Source: Kudoa neothunni (Eukaryota; Cnidaria). Taken from it: a stretch of DNA of 64,000 nt. The position numbers and the translations under genes are program-made. Shown one piece after another: positions 1 to 12,435 of this stretch. Below the pieces are notes generated by a model that ran no database searches, had not been told where the DNA came from, and saw nothing but the letters and a program-made list of their open reading frames with translations. The number at the start of each line of letters is the position of its first letter. Position 1 is the stretch's first letter. The stretch lies in the NCBI GenBank assembly GCA_964304625.1, contig OZ199840.1, positions 5,642,001 to 5,706,000 on the forward strand, in the 5' to 3' direction.

Positions 1-646
1 GGAGGAAGAGTACAATTGACAGCGAATTTTAAATTTGTGTTGGAAGGATATGTTTCTATATCCAATCGTATCGTCGAACAAATCGACAAAACTGGATCGC
101 CCACTATTTCTGAAGAGAATGAAGTGAATGTTGATACTTTAACTGTTACTAGTGAACCGATAATGGTGAATTCTGGTGAGAATGTGGACGCCGCCATTAT
201 TGACGCGCACGCAATTCCGCATTAAATTTAAATAAAATTCAAAAAATCAGTGAAATTTTCAAGGTTTCCAATGAAAATTATCCAACTAATTCTCAAAATG
301 ATGATTCTCAAAATTCCTGTTTTTGATTGAGAAGAGAAAACGCCCCTGTGTTCCTAGTGATGATGAATTTATTTGCACCCCAAAACGCAAGAAGTTTATT
401 GAATCCGATGGACAGTCAACCGACTGTGAACAAAGAGAACCATCGAAAGTTCTCACTACACAAGATATTGAGGAATTTATCAAATCAACAAGACTTGAAA
501 ATCCCGACAATTTGAGAAGTCTCTTCAAACTAGATTCTCCCGTTTTGAATGTATCATTTCGATTAATTCAAGATCAGGATCTAAGTGTAGTGGGTTGCCC
601 TAATTCATACATTTTTTATTTTTCGCATCTTCTGAATCAAAATTGA
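1..646 (+). CDS. C-terminal part of an unrecognised, probably nuclear protein
   Basis: Two open stretches lie in tandem and enter from beyond the left edge. The first runs from base 1 to 225 and is rich in Ser, Thr, Glu and Asn. The second runs from about 323 to 646 and carries two basic clusters, KRKRP and PKRKK, separated by about ten residues, which looks like a bipartite nuclear localisation signal. It continues acidic and ends after SPVLNVSFRLIQ. They could be joined by an intron with donor GTGGAC near 182 and acceptor just before the KRKR segment, but this junction is unproven. A poly(A) signal AATAAA lies at 675-680, 29 bases after the stop. I do not recognise the family, and the composition could also fit a decayed mobile-element protein. 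Confidence 0.35.
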
Positions 647-689
647 AGGGTAATACATAATAATATTTCATGAGAATAAAGTATTATCT

Positions 690-1580
690 TTCTTAAATTT
701 TAATTGTATTGCATTTTTCATGTATGTACTTCTAATTCATAATTTTCAATTTTACTCGGAAACAAATGGTATAAAGGGGGAATACTGAATGAAAAGGAAG
801 AAAAGAATCAAATGTTAGTACAGTCTGTCACCTAAGAAAGCTAAAACTATTGCAAAAAACACGATGACATAGAAAACATTGACCAACTGGCTGGAGCAAT
901 TTGATCTGTTAGTGACCACTAATGAGAACGATCCTCGCACACAAAAAGTCGCAACTATTGATCAAAGTTGGAGATTTTAATGATAATTAGAGAGCGAATG
1001 GAATTTCAAAAAAATCCCGAATACTGTGAGTAGAAAACTTCCTTCGAGCTCGTTACGGGAAATATATGGACACGCACCTCAAACCGAAAAACTTCCGTAT
1101 TCGTATCCAACGATCTAGGAAGACTTATGAGGTATATATGGGCATTCCGCAATCAATCACTACGAAAGACGTTTCAGAAATGGATGAAACTGGTCTGAAC
1201 AGTTTGATAACGAATAAATTCGTCTCCAATGTTTAAAATATAGCCGTGAAAACATTCTGTTTTATTGACTATACAAATTTGATCGAATACACAACATCGA
1301 CTGCCAAAAGACATCATATGGCTCACGAAGGAGTTGTAGAGAGGGAAATCGAGCATATCGATTCAATAAGCACTTCCAAATATGAGTACGGTTGGTCCAG
1401 GACGGAGGACAGAGGTGATAAAGAAATCCCTCCAGTCAGTTGGTCACATCCAACCCCTTATTCAAGTTCCCCAACTTATGAGGGGTACAGCATCCCGATC
1501 TGTGGAACACGCTCGCTGTGACGTACACGCACAAGACGTTGCAACTACAATAGCCACGTGATATATAATAAAAATGGCAA
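690..1580. other. No firm gene; short transposon-like coding remnants
   Basis: Short open stretches on the + strand (around 790-990, 1020-1200 and 1246-1521) have coding-like composition, including SEMDETGLNS near 1180, which resembles the DETG segment of pogo/Tigger transposases. They are interrupted and too short to assign. The rest is AT-rich without recognisable features. Confidence 0.25.
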
Positions 1581-1581
1581 T

Positions 1582-3740
1582 GTCTATTGGCCCGTACAAA
1601 TTCGGTTTATTGTATTTTTGAATTACTCATTATTTAAAATGTATATTTTCGGATTGAAATGAACGTTTAAAAATTTAATTAAGTCTCATATTGATAAAAT
1701 TTTGATTTTACTTTCTTATAAAATTAAATTATGTATTCCTCACTTGATGGTATAATTATAAATCATTGAATACAATTGAGATGTTTCTACATTCACACCA
1801 ATAATAGAAACAATGGAATTGTTACATCCAAAATTTCTGATTATAGTAGGAGAAAAAGTGATTTTATTTCATATGTCTACGAGGAATGAATACCGAAAGG
1901 AATAACACAAGTCTAATAATATTATTGCTGAAAATAATTTCTTCTATATTGGAGTTTCATGTAACAGTTTTGAAGAATTAAAATTGAAACTTGAGGTAAT
2001 CGAATTAAATGGTGTGCACAGTTTATCCATATCAATTTTTTAACCATTGAAACAGCAAATATTTGATGTGATAGAGTAATAAATCCTGCTATTCAATATT
2101 ATCAAATAAAATATTGTTGTATTCATGGTGGAAAAAATTAAAATTTTTAAAAACTTAATAACGTATAAATAATTACAGTAATATTGTCTATTATTTAAGA
2201 GAAACCGATCGCCTGGTAAAGGAATTCAAATTTTTCTTACAAAGAATACTCTATGTTTTTGAAATTTTAGTAGATTTTGACGGGGAAAAGCTCGTATTGA
2301 AATCACTCAGCCTTCCCCATAATCATGATTCCTTTAATTTTTCTTCAAAATTGTTATGAAATAAAAAAAAACACGATGAAGTCGATTTTATTTCTCAACA
2401 TTTAGAAGTGAATGAAAATTCAAAGGTTATCCTAGATATGTTGTTTCGAGAAAAAGGAAAGCTTATTTCTCTAAAAAAATTAATCAACATGAAATATTCA
2501 ATGAAATCCCACTCAAAGAAAGTAGAATTTTTACAAAATCTAAAAAAGAAACAAGACATATGGATAGAAATACTGGAAAAGGTTTATCTTTCCAAGTTTT
2601 AAGCGGATAAAAAAGCCTTGATGCATACCCAGAAATTATTTTAATCGATGCTCCCTAAAAACTACTAGATTTCAGAGCTCCTGTATATTTTGGTGACATT
2701 ATAGACTCCGGAGGAACAACTGAGATAGTAGCGACCTGAATACTTTAAGAAGAATCCTAAGGAAGTTCCACTTGGCTTATTAAAAAAATAAAACATAATA
2801 ATGAAAACTAACATGAAAGTCTTTATTATGGAGGAAGACATAGATGAACGAAAAGTCATAAAACAAATTTTTATGACCGCAGATTTGCAAATGTTTGTAT
2901 CATGTTCTAAAGTATTTCAGTCTTGTTTTAATGTTTCAGATTACATGCAACATCAGTCATGGGAACAACTTTGTGATGCGTAATATAAAAATTTGATCCC
3001 AACATTTTTTAAATTAAATTACCAATAAGTAGTTATATATCGGGAATTGTCAAACAATATTTTAATTATGGATTAAAGTTAGAGGATGGATAATCAGATG
3101 CTAACATGTTTATTCAGAACGTAATATTTGAATTAATATTATCAAAATTACACTTTAAATACAAACTCTAAATAAGTGAGTATATAAATAATCATAATTT
3201 ATTTGTGTTCAATTATGGTATAAATTACAGAATTAATGTTGAGACTAAAAAAAATAAATATTTCATCATTTACTATAATTGAGGGATTCCATATAGAGGT
3301 TATCGTCAAAAACGTCAACATTGGGCATTCAGTGCTCTTTAAAGTTTTTGCGCTGATGAGAATCAGTACAATAACTTGAATCCGCATAAAAAGTTTATAA
3401 CTATAAACGATATGGTTTATAGTGAATTTTGTATGCCAACAACATCATATTGTATTGTATATAGAGCTATGAGGTACCCTGATGATAAAAATTATAAAAA
3501 TAATTCATTAAAAAATTAAAAATGAATCTATTAATAAACCAGATCGTCTATTGTATTAAATTACAAGAATAATAATGTTTTATTTTTCCTAAGTAACGTC
3601 GTTTAACACATGTACCCACCGAACAAAATCCTTCATTTTTACATATTAATATATAATCTACTATGGTATTTTTTAAGGGATCGTAATTTAAAACAGATTG
3701 CTTAACAACAGCAAACCGAATTTAAAAGGGGCCAATAGAC
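1582..3740 (+). mobile_element. MULE-like DNA transposon remnant with terminal inverted repeats
   Basis: The left end reads GTCTATTGGCCCG followed by AAATTCGGTTT. The reverse complement of the right end reads GTCTATTGGCCCC followed by AAATTCGGTTT, giving a terminal inverted repeat of at least 28 bases with a few mismatches. Inside, about 2221-2602 on the + strand encodes a FLYWCH-like segment ending in LPHNHDS, then a stretch (NSKVILDMLFREKGKLIS) like the region after the zinc finger in Mutator-like transposases. Stop codons interrupt it after the HNH segment. The DDE core is not recognisable. The exact outer ends and the target-site duplication were not resolved. The superfamily rests on weak motif resemblance; the inverted ends are directly visible. 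Confidence 0.5.
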
Positions 3741-4209
3741 GCTGCTAATAAAAATCCAATATTTAAAATATAGATTATCCATCACTGAAACATTGTCACG
3801 TCGAATGGAATTTTTGATAAACATGAAAAAATTCTGGAAGCTTATGAGAATATCATGCTTCCTATGAAAACAAAATCAATAAGAAAAGGACATGATACAG
3901 ACACTGATTAGTGTGTTTACGAATAGTTTCATCGGATTCGATCAAAAAATATAGCAATTTCGCCCCACGAAATCTTTAATAAGAGGAATGGAATCGGTTT
4001 ATCTGAGAATAAAGAATTTAAAAATATGGTATGATTGATGTAGAACAGGGGTTATTAACTGTTTTTTGTAAATGTACCCCCTTAACTTTGAAGCTAAATT
4101 CATATTACTTTAGGTTGTATATTCACTTAAGTATTTTTAGGCAACATTTCTGCCAACATCTTAATTGAGTTTAACGGGCTGAATAATACAACTCCCTAGA
4201 AATCCTTAA

Positions 4210-5362
4210 ACCTTTGGAGCACACATGGGGCCCAATGGATCCCATGTGGGTTTAATTTAGCCTAAACACTTAACTGGAGTCATCTTTTGCTTTACAAAAA
4301 TGTTACTCGCATATCTTTGTTTATTTAACACCTGTTTTTAGAGAACAGATAGATTTTAAAAAAATTTTTAGACGTGAAAATGGCAGTTCAAATGTGTCAG
4401 ACATGGAATCTTGTAGCCGTAATTTTTGTTATGATAATTTATTTGCGTTTATAAAGCAATAAAACCAGTTCCGAATATTAAAAAAGTAATAATCAAGATG
4501 ATTTAATTACACATGATTCAATAGGAGAAATTTTGAAGTCCGTCGATGAGAGGCTTTGTGGTAAAAAATCCGAATTGTCTGTTTACCCTGTGAAATCATT
4601 TTCTAAAAAGAGGAAACACAACATCGATATCCTTGATGATGTTATTAAGGAAAATGACACTTGAAATTAATTTTTTATGGATAAAATATTAAACAGTATA
4701 GTTAGCTCTACGAATAGTTTATCCAATATAACTTTAAATTTTAAAATTTCGTTAGTTTGTTAAGCTCATTATATTATTGGCCAATAATAAATTTACAACA
4801 TCCATAAAACTCCTAGAAATTATTTCATTTTACAAAAGGAGGAATAGGCACAATTGATATAATTTTTGTTAATTGTTTAACCAATCGAACAACGAAAAGA
4901 TGGCCAGCGGTTATGTTCCACACTTTTTTAGATATTGTGTCAATAAATGCACATGCATTATACTATGCGATAGCAGAGACCCCAGTCCGAAGGAAAGACT
5001 TCTTGAAATTGTTTTGTATGCGATTTAAAGAAGAGTAATTGAATAAAACGATAAAAAATAATATAAAATAATTTAGAGATTTTATAGAAGCGATAAATAT
5101 AAATTGAATGCAATAATCTAACTCTATTTCGAAAAAACGGCGTTATCTCTGTGTTTGTCAAAACGAAAGAAAAACGATAATACATTGTTTAACTGCTTAA
5201 ATTCGTTTTATAAATAACTCTCAACAATATATGAAATAATTGTTTCCAAAAGTAATTATTTACAATAGTATGCTACAAATTAAACCAATCTTACCGCTTG
5301 AGGTCCATTGGACCAAATGCGTGCGGGCTTCGAGTAATATTTTTTGTGCATATTCCGGAGGG
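4210..5362 (+). mobile_element. piggyBac-like DNA transposon remnant flanked by TTAA
   Basis: TTAA lies on both sides (4206-4209 and 5363-5366), the target signature of piggyBac. The left end starts ACCTTTGGAGCACACATGGG and the inverted right end starts CCCTCCGGA and later has ACGCATTTGGTCCAATGGACC. Both ends carry a small palindrome of the type GGNCCAATGGANCC; the right end has about 27 extra bases between its two conserved blocks. At 4836-5030 the + strand encodes a C-terminal piggyBac transposase segment (KRWPAVMFHTFLDIVSINAH, then RRKDFLKLF). The rest of the transposase is absent or unreadable, so this is a dead, internally reduced copy. A separate short open stretch at about 4510-4662 (Lys/Asp-rich) is not assigned. 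Confidence 0.65.
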
Positions 5363-5369
5363 TTAAGTA

Positions 5370-6948
5370 CGTAACAAACCGCATTATAAAAAAATTTCAA
5401 ATATCCAATTTAAATAGCTCTTAATTTACCCCATACTATCAAAAATTACTGATCTAATTGGTAAAACATTTGTACCTTAGTTCGAAGGTTACTAGTTAAA
5501 TAATAATCCGGTACGACGACGTTAATTTAAAATGAATTAAAATAATATGAATCGCTACATTTAAGGTGAAGAACATAATTATTTACATTTAAAAATATAG
5601 TAAATTTAAAAATGAATCAACGGTGCATTTTTGTGACGTTTATTTGCGCAAGTGCACAGAACAGGAACAATTATGCCGGATATACTTTGAATAGCGTGAG
5701 AAATTGGAAATAAATTGTTTTATTATTGCTTCATTCTTCAAATTTCCTTCTTATAATTATTTTAACAGATAAGGTTCGGTTTTGTTCTTAAAATCCATGA
5801 TTTTATAATGAAATCTCTTCCACTGTTGATAGAAATATGTTAAATATACAAATTCGTACTTAATAAATTGAAATTTGGCATTATAAATGAATTTATGAAT
5901 AAAAAATATATATAGTCTAAGAATTTTTAGACTATATATTTTTAAGTTATGATATGATGGTCTAAATAAAACTTTGAAAAACTATATTTAACTTACTACA
6001 TTTCGTTGACAAGTGATTAAAAAAATTATTATAATACGCGCGATTCACATGTCAACTTAAATTAGTTAACAGAATCAAGTTGTAATAAAAACAACAAAAT
6101 GAATTTAAAAATATTCCTCCCTTCAGAATACATTTATACTGTTTATTTTCTTGCGAAAAAGTTTTTTACGTATTTTTACTATATAAACGCTATTATTTAT
6201 ATTTTGGGCAAATTTAGGTATGCGTGTAACTTCTTTTTATCTAAAGTGAAAAAATAAAACGTACAACTCCATTATTTAAGAAGTTTTACAAGCACTATTA
6301 TAACATAGAATACACGCGGGGAAAAAAGAAATAAAATAATTTCTAAAAGGTGCTGATATAATATATAATAAGCGCTGACTGTTCATCCCCCAGATATTCG
6401 AGGGTAAAAAAGCCCATTCTGACTCCACAATGGAATATGTATCATAAAACGTAAGTTAAACAACCTCACTCATCGCAAGACACATGGTAAATTATTACCA
6501 CTATAGTTATTTAAATTTATTATCATTGCTTTCTAAAGAATACTTAGTTAGCATTTTTATTAAAATTTTTCTCGTGATCATCATATCAAGAACTTCAGAT
6601 CACTGCTCAGGCTCTACTTTATTAATTATAGCCCATTTAGTCGATAATTGATCCATTCATAAAATAACCAAAAATCTCAATTAACCCCACACCTTATCAA
6701 AAGATGATATTTGGGGTATATTATGAATCACATCGAAAATAACTCAACGAAATGTTCACAATTCAACTATCCAGGAAATCAGACACAGCCTTTAAAAATA
6801 ACTCGATGGGCTAATTAAAGCAGCCCATCAAAAAAGAATTAATAAAATGTAATATTTTCAATAAAGAGAAAAATTGCTTGAAATTTTAATCGGAGATGAA
6901 CAAAACAACAACAACAACTTATCGTAATGTAGAACAACTAATGATCTT
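5370..6948. other. Intergenic, AT-rich, no gene seen
   Basis: No coding stretch is supported. The interval holds the hairpin near 5904-5943 and otherwise simple AT-rich sequence. It ends at the 3' side of the seryl-tRNA synthetase gene. Confidence 0.5.
5904..5943. repeat. Perfect-core hairpin
   Basis: TATATAGTCTAA and its inverted copy TTAGACTATATA are separated by about six bases, with further A/T pairing outward. The half sequence TATATATAGTCTAAG recurs alone near 14788-14803, suggesting a dispersed short repeat rather than a regulatory hairpin. Confidence 0.5.
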
Positions 6949-9053
6949 TTAATTTTTTATTAAATCGATAGGTGCAGGCTTAACAAATTTGACAAATTTC
7001 ATGTTATCTGGAATGTAAGGATGAAGACATTCGGGCAATCGGATGCCATCCTCCTCTTGGAAATTCTCCAATAGACAACATATAGTCCTTGTGGTAGCAC
7101 ACATAGTAGCATTCAACATATGGACAAAGTCCACCTAAAATATCAACATATCAACATAACATATCAACGTTAAAGAACCGAATCATCAGTATAATTCAAA
7201 TACATCCTTGTTGAGTTTTTTTGTTTGGCCGAAACGAATAGAAAGACGGCGAGATTGATAGTCAGTGCAATTTGAGCAGGAGACCAATTCTTTGAATGAT
7301 TTGCTTCCAGGAAACCAAGCTTCAAGGTCGAGTTTTTTCGCAGCAGCATTATTGAGATCGCCAGATGGAATGTTGATTACTCTGAATGGTATTCCTAATG
7401 TTTCATAGAATTGCTTTGCATTTCCAATCATTTCGTCAAACATTTCCCACGAAGTTGTAGGCGAGGTCACACAAAATTGTTCCACCTTCTCAAATTGATG
7501 CACTCTGAAAATGCCGGTGGTGTCTCTACCATGAGAGCCGACTTCTTGTCGAAAACAAGTTGAAAGACCGGCGTATTTTAGTGGAAGTAGCGCAGGATCA
7601 ATCCACTCATTTTGATGGTAGGCAGCAATGGGTTGTTCACTAGTAGCAATGAGATATTTATCTTCAGTTTTGGTGTCATTTTTGTCCTCGCTTTTGGTGG
7701 TCACCTAAAAAATGGCAGGTGGTGTGTCGATATACAACAACAACAACAACAACAACAACACATCGAACTCACCTTATACAATTCTTCATCGAATTGGTTG
7801 AGCTGGGCGACACGACTCATCGAGTCTTTGTTCATGAAAAAAGGAGTGTACAATGGGTTGAATCCTTTGCTGTAGAGTAGTTTCAACGCTAGTTGTATCA
7901 AAGCTTGTTCGATGAACACAGCGGCTCCCTAACCAAACGAAATAATTAAATTCGAACTAGGTTGCCATTAAAATCAATATACTTTGAGGAAATAACCTCT
8001 ATTACCAGCCACTCGATTTCCACGCTCGTAATCAACACCATCAATCATCACTAGCAGATCAACATGAGAATATTTCTTCACAGATTCAACGTCTCCTGAA
8101 AGAGTAACAACCTCGGTGACTTCCTAATATATATATGGACATTCGGTTAAATGTAAACCCAAACTAATTTTTACATCTTCACGGGCAACTGGAACAGATG
8201 GGTGAATGATATTTCCAATCTCATATATAATAGCACTTCTTTCACTTTCCAACTCGATTAGTCTCCTATTTGCTTCAACAATGTGTTTATCAATTGAACC
8301 TTTAACGTTTTTAATGGTGGCAATATTGAGAGTCTATTGGTTGTCGTTAATTTTTCAACACACACACAATTTGTTATTGGAGTCAATAGCCAAATTAGGG
8401 CAAAAACTAACATGAGTAAAGTGACCCAGATTAATTTTCACAGCCACAAAGGCTAGGTGGTTACTGTTTAGGTTTTAGTTGCTTGTAAAATTTAAAATTT
8501 GGATAGTGAAAATATTGAAAATGGTTGTTATTAGATTTTAATTTATTTATAACATTAAAATAAAGTACACTAAAAATTATACAATATAAATAGGTGAGGT
8601 CCAAATTGTTCAATGTTATGAGAGTTAATCCAGGTTAATTCAACAAAAAAATTCCATCCTATAAATTACCCTGGCGAAATCGTTGGTAAAATCAATAATT
8701 TGTTGTTTCGATAGAGCGTTAGATGAGTCGAATTCACCTTGGGGCTCTTTTTTCTACGATCGATCCATCGATTATAGTTATTGAAGGTAAAAATCGAATG
8801 TGTGTACTTTCATTTTTTCGGCCACAGTTTTGCTACAAATATTCTTTGATTTGTTGTATGCATCAACCTCAAATCGCACTATCGAAAATAAACACAAACT
8901 CCAACCATTCAAAAAACCTTTGCGCCACAGCTCATCAATTTCAATCACTTTGTCGACAACACTTGGATCTTTGAATCTTTTGCGTTGATTCTCACGAATT
9001 AACTCCGGATTCCCACCTTTCTCAGCTCTGAAATAATTGATATCAAGTACCAT
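6949..9053 (-). CDS. SARS1: Seryl-tRNA synthetase, cytosolic type
   Basis: Charges tRNA-Ser (and tRNA-Sec) with serine. Eight exons join in frame: 9053-8918, 8878-8808, 8753-8670, 8333-8175, 8123-7983, 7928-7773, 7704-7204 and 7134-6949, all GT-AG, giving 477 residues (human enzyme 514). The start [14 protein letters not shown] matches the conserved eukaryotic N-terminus. The tRNA-binding coiled-coil arm lies in about residues 1-150, followed by the class II core: motif 1 region around [10 protein letters not shown], motif 2 [20 protein letters not shown] with its catalytic arginines, and motif 3 region [17 protein letters not shown]. The C-terminus ends soon after VKPAPIDL and lacks the Lys-rich tail of vertebrates. 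Seven introns are 39-69 nt except one of 336 nt; the intron at 7705-7772 contains a (CAA)n run. An in-frame upstream ATG could add 25 residues. Confidence 0.97.
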
Positions 9054-9128
9054 CTTTCTCGCTCGGAGGCTAAACAATCCAGTCGATATCAATTGGGATC
9101 GTGTAAATATCGACCACGTGTAGTTCAT

Positions 9129-12100
9129 AAAAGGAACAATCGATTTTTCACGAGAATTGGAGAGGCGTTGAAAAGTTTGATGTGTGCTGAGAACTCATGC
9201 CTAGTATGCACAATTAAGATTTATTAAAAATTAATTCCTCAAATTATGTAGCTGTCACTTCTTAGTGATCTTTAAAGACAGTTTTAATAACCGACAAATT
9301 TTTTTCTTTCGTGAAATTTTGATCGAGACTACATTCTAATATTCGATCGTAAACATAGTTTCAATTGTGGTGTTAATAAAATGGTAGAATAAATTTTAAT
9401 AAAATTTAACGCCTGCGTCAAGTTATTTGTTTTAATTTCTAGTTACTAGTTGGTTGAATATAGTTCTGAATTTCCGTTAGTTAATTCAAATAATTATGTA
9501 AAAAAATTTAATGCGTATAAAGTCCAAGTTTTATTGAGAATCAATGTACGATGACTAGTAATGAGGTGTTAAAACACCGCCCCTTTTTCCTGGGGCACTC
9601 ACGTTCGAGTCCCACCTACGATACCAATTCAGCAGAGAATATAAAGGATATTTTAGAGGAAGATGTAATACAGTTGGGGTAGGGTATGCAAGGATTTGAT
9701 TTTATGCCGCGTTTAACTTTAATGATATGGCTTAATCTACTATGTACTAAATATATAAAGCTGGAGTGTCCGTGTGTCAGCAAGTTCGCATGTGTGTAAA
9801 AATTTATTCCTTATAGAGAGATATTTTGGGTTTTTTTTAAATCACAATGTTTCAACAAATATTTAAATCGTTTTTACACTAAAAATGTTCCATAAAGTGT
9901 CTAGAGTATAGTGATTTTGCCGATTCAAAGTTTGTTTATCAGATTACTTGAGTTTAACAATAAGATTAACACTTGCTTATGACCTGCTAATTGTCGGTTG
10001 AAGTTGATTTTCCCCTTTATATACCCAGTCAAATGTTGATTAACTGCCGCTATCCGACTTTGTATATAAATTTAGTGTGTAAATTTGGGCGTTCGTGCAA
10101 ATACACTCCTTATTTCTGGAATTTTAACGTGTATGACTTGATAAGTATATTTGAAAAGTTTTATTAATAGTTAAAAATATGAGGAGAGTATATGTATGTA
10201 GTATTAATAGCGATTTGGTAAGGAATTCTATAATCAGATAGATTGAAGCTTTATAATACAAGCGCCATGTCTGCAGATTTTATTGAAGCCACTCGCTAAG
10301 TTTGACTTTCTGTGATTAAATTCAACTATGATGGTTGTACTCTTACTTCATCTTATTATTTGAATTATTCATGTTGATATTCACTCTATTTAAAACTGTT
10401 CGTGCGAAATAGTGCATTAATGTTCATGCCGGGACAAGGGATAATAATTTGAGCGTTAAAAATCAATTATCGTATATTTTCTTTTATTTCTATTTGTTTA
10501 CCTCCCAGAAAAGAATGGCAAAAACTCTGTGAGTCGGGCCAAAATTCGACTTTTAAAAAGCCTCCGGGTCAAAAAATAACGTTTTAGATAACACTTTAAC
10601 TTTAAGGTAATTTAAATTATTTAGCGTTGATGCCGAGTCACGAAATTTATAAATAAACGCCGGGATTGGAACACTCCTTCAAAGAAATGACCATAATTTA
10701 AATTTAATAATCCAAATCGTTAAAGTATATTGCTTAAACTGTTTAGTTATTTTTATTCTATAGGTTAATTCACGACTTTAATATATTTTGTTAATGTTAT
10801 TAAGAAGCGTATCTATGCGGAATCTTCCCAAACAACGCTGGACAGTTCACGCTAGTCTGATTAATAAAGTTTATAAATATTAAGGTATTTCTGTATAGTT
10901 CAAACATCCCTCTTTCAAATTTAAATATCATGTAAGGTTCTTCATACTCCTTATAACAATAAATATCATTATTTCATAATGCTTATACATTTTTAAACTA
11001 TTTTTCGTATTTTATTACATTTTAGTAATTATTATTTTGTTCACAATTAAATACATTAAAGACGAATTATTGTTTTTCCAATAATATGTTTTATTAGAAT
11101 AAAAAGTGTTTATATGACAAAATTCAATGTTTTTTTGAATTATTAAGTTTATTCCGATGTAATAATTATTATCTTTTTAACAACATTTAATTAAAAAAGA
11201 TAAGCTTTCTAATGGAATCGTAGTTACCAATAAATTACGAAACTCGATGTTCACTCCAGTTATTCAGAATCACGAAAATTTAAAAGAGAATTGATAAAAA
11301 ACGGAATTTTCACATTGTTAGTTAAACACTTTTATAAACCTTTTTAATTTTTAAGTAGATTTAAGAACTTTATTTTTTAAACTTTCACAGTAAGGTAAAC
11401 GAATAATTTCAAAAACTATTATTATTTTTATTAGTATTATCAATGAGAAATTCAAGCTATAATGCTCTATATTTTTAGTATCATTTTTTAACTTGTATCA
11501 ATTATGCAACAGTCATTCTTTTTGCATGATGCGGTAAGAAATGTGATTGGAAAACAACAAATTGGATCTGTAGAGTAAATCAAGGTAATTTGAAGTGAGA
11601 ATACATTAGGATTACTTCTAAACTTAAAGCAGAGTCGCATATAGAAATATTCTATATCAGGTAATATAGACTAAAATTGGAGCAACAATATTTAACGTAA
11701 ATGGAGTAGATTTGTTGAGACCGATGTATCTATTAATCAAGCGTGTAAGTGAATATTATGTTAAGATCTTATAATTAGATTTGGAATAATTTATTTAGTT
11801 GTTAAGTTGTATTTAACATTACAAAATTGATAAAAATAATTTTTAAAATTCGAATATGTTAACAGTTTGTTTAAATTATTTTGAGTTAAAAATAAACTAG
11901 CATTTATAAAAAAATTCACTGCTTAACTTGTCTAATTTGCACTGTTAATATGGTTTCTTACGCCGTTCTAATTTAATTTAGAGCACACCATTTTCAGTAA
12001 ACTCTATATTCCCAAAAATATATAATAAACCAAATATACAGCGTATAAAATAAAATATAATTGTATTTACACCCTCGATTAACCAACCGCACAATGAGAT

Positions 12101-12435
12101 AGCAGCGCTATGAGAATTGGATATTGTCTCTAGGTCACTATCGTACACAGACAGTAAAAGTGATTGAAGCGCAACTACTATCAACAAAACTATATCAGCT
12201 TGTAATATTGCAATATCGAGAGCAACTGATGCAGCCCAAAGGTCCTTAATATAGGAACGATTATGTATTAGTACGCTAGGCTAATCTATCAGGTAGATTG
12301 CGGAACTATTGGCGGAATTTGAATTTAAATAAAAATCCAGTTAACCAATTCTTAGGCGAGAGAGAACGCTGTTTAAGAGAGTAGGAGCTAATTGGATTGG
12401 AAGGGTCACCGATCAAAAAAATCGCTTCAATAGAT
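9129..12435. other. Intergenic between SARS1 and Pax, no gene seen
   Basis: AT-rich sequence without a supportable coding stretch. A tRNA-derived repeat candidate lies near 9555-9640. The 5' region of the Pax gene may extend into the right part, but I see no conserved promoter motif. Confidence 0.45.
9555..9640 (+). repeat. tRNA-derived SINE-like sequence
   Basis: GTTCGAGTCCCACC is a near-consensus RNA polymerase III B box and is preceded, at roughly tRNA spacing, by TAGTAATGAGGTGTTAAAAC, a degenerate A-box region. The flanks do not fold as a complete tRNA by eye, so a SINE head is more likely than a working tRNA gene. Confidence 0.4.

Noticed and set aside
7612-7875. Plus-strand open frame over a CAA repeat (poly-Gln)
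   Set aside because: It overlaps exons and an intron of the seryl-tRNA synthetase on the other strand and has no independent support.
9555-9640. Functional tRNA gene
   Set aside because: A good B box is present, but no complete cloverleaf with anticodon stem could be drawn by eye.
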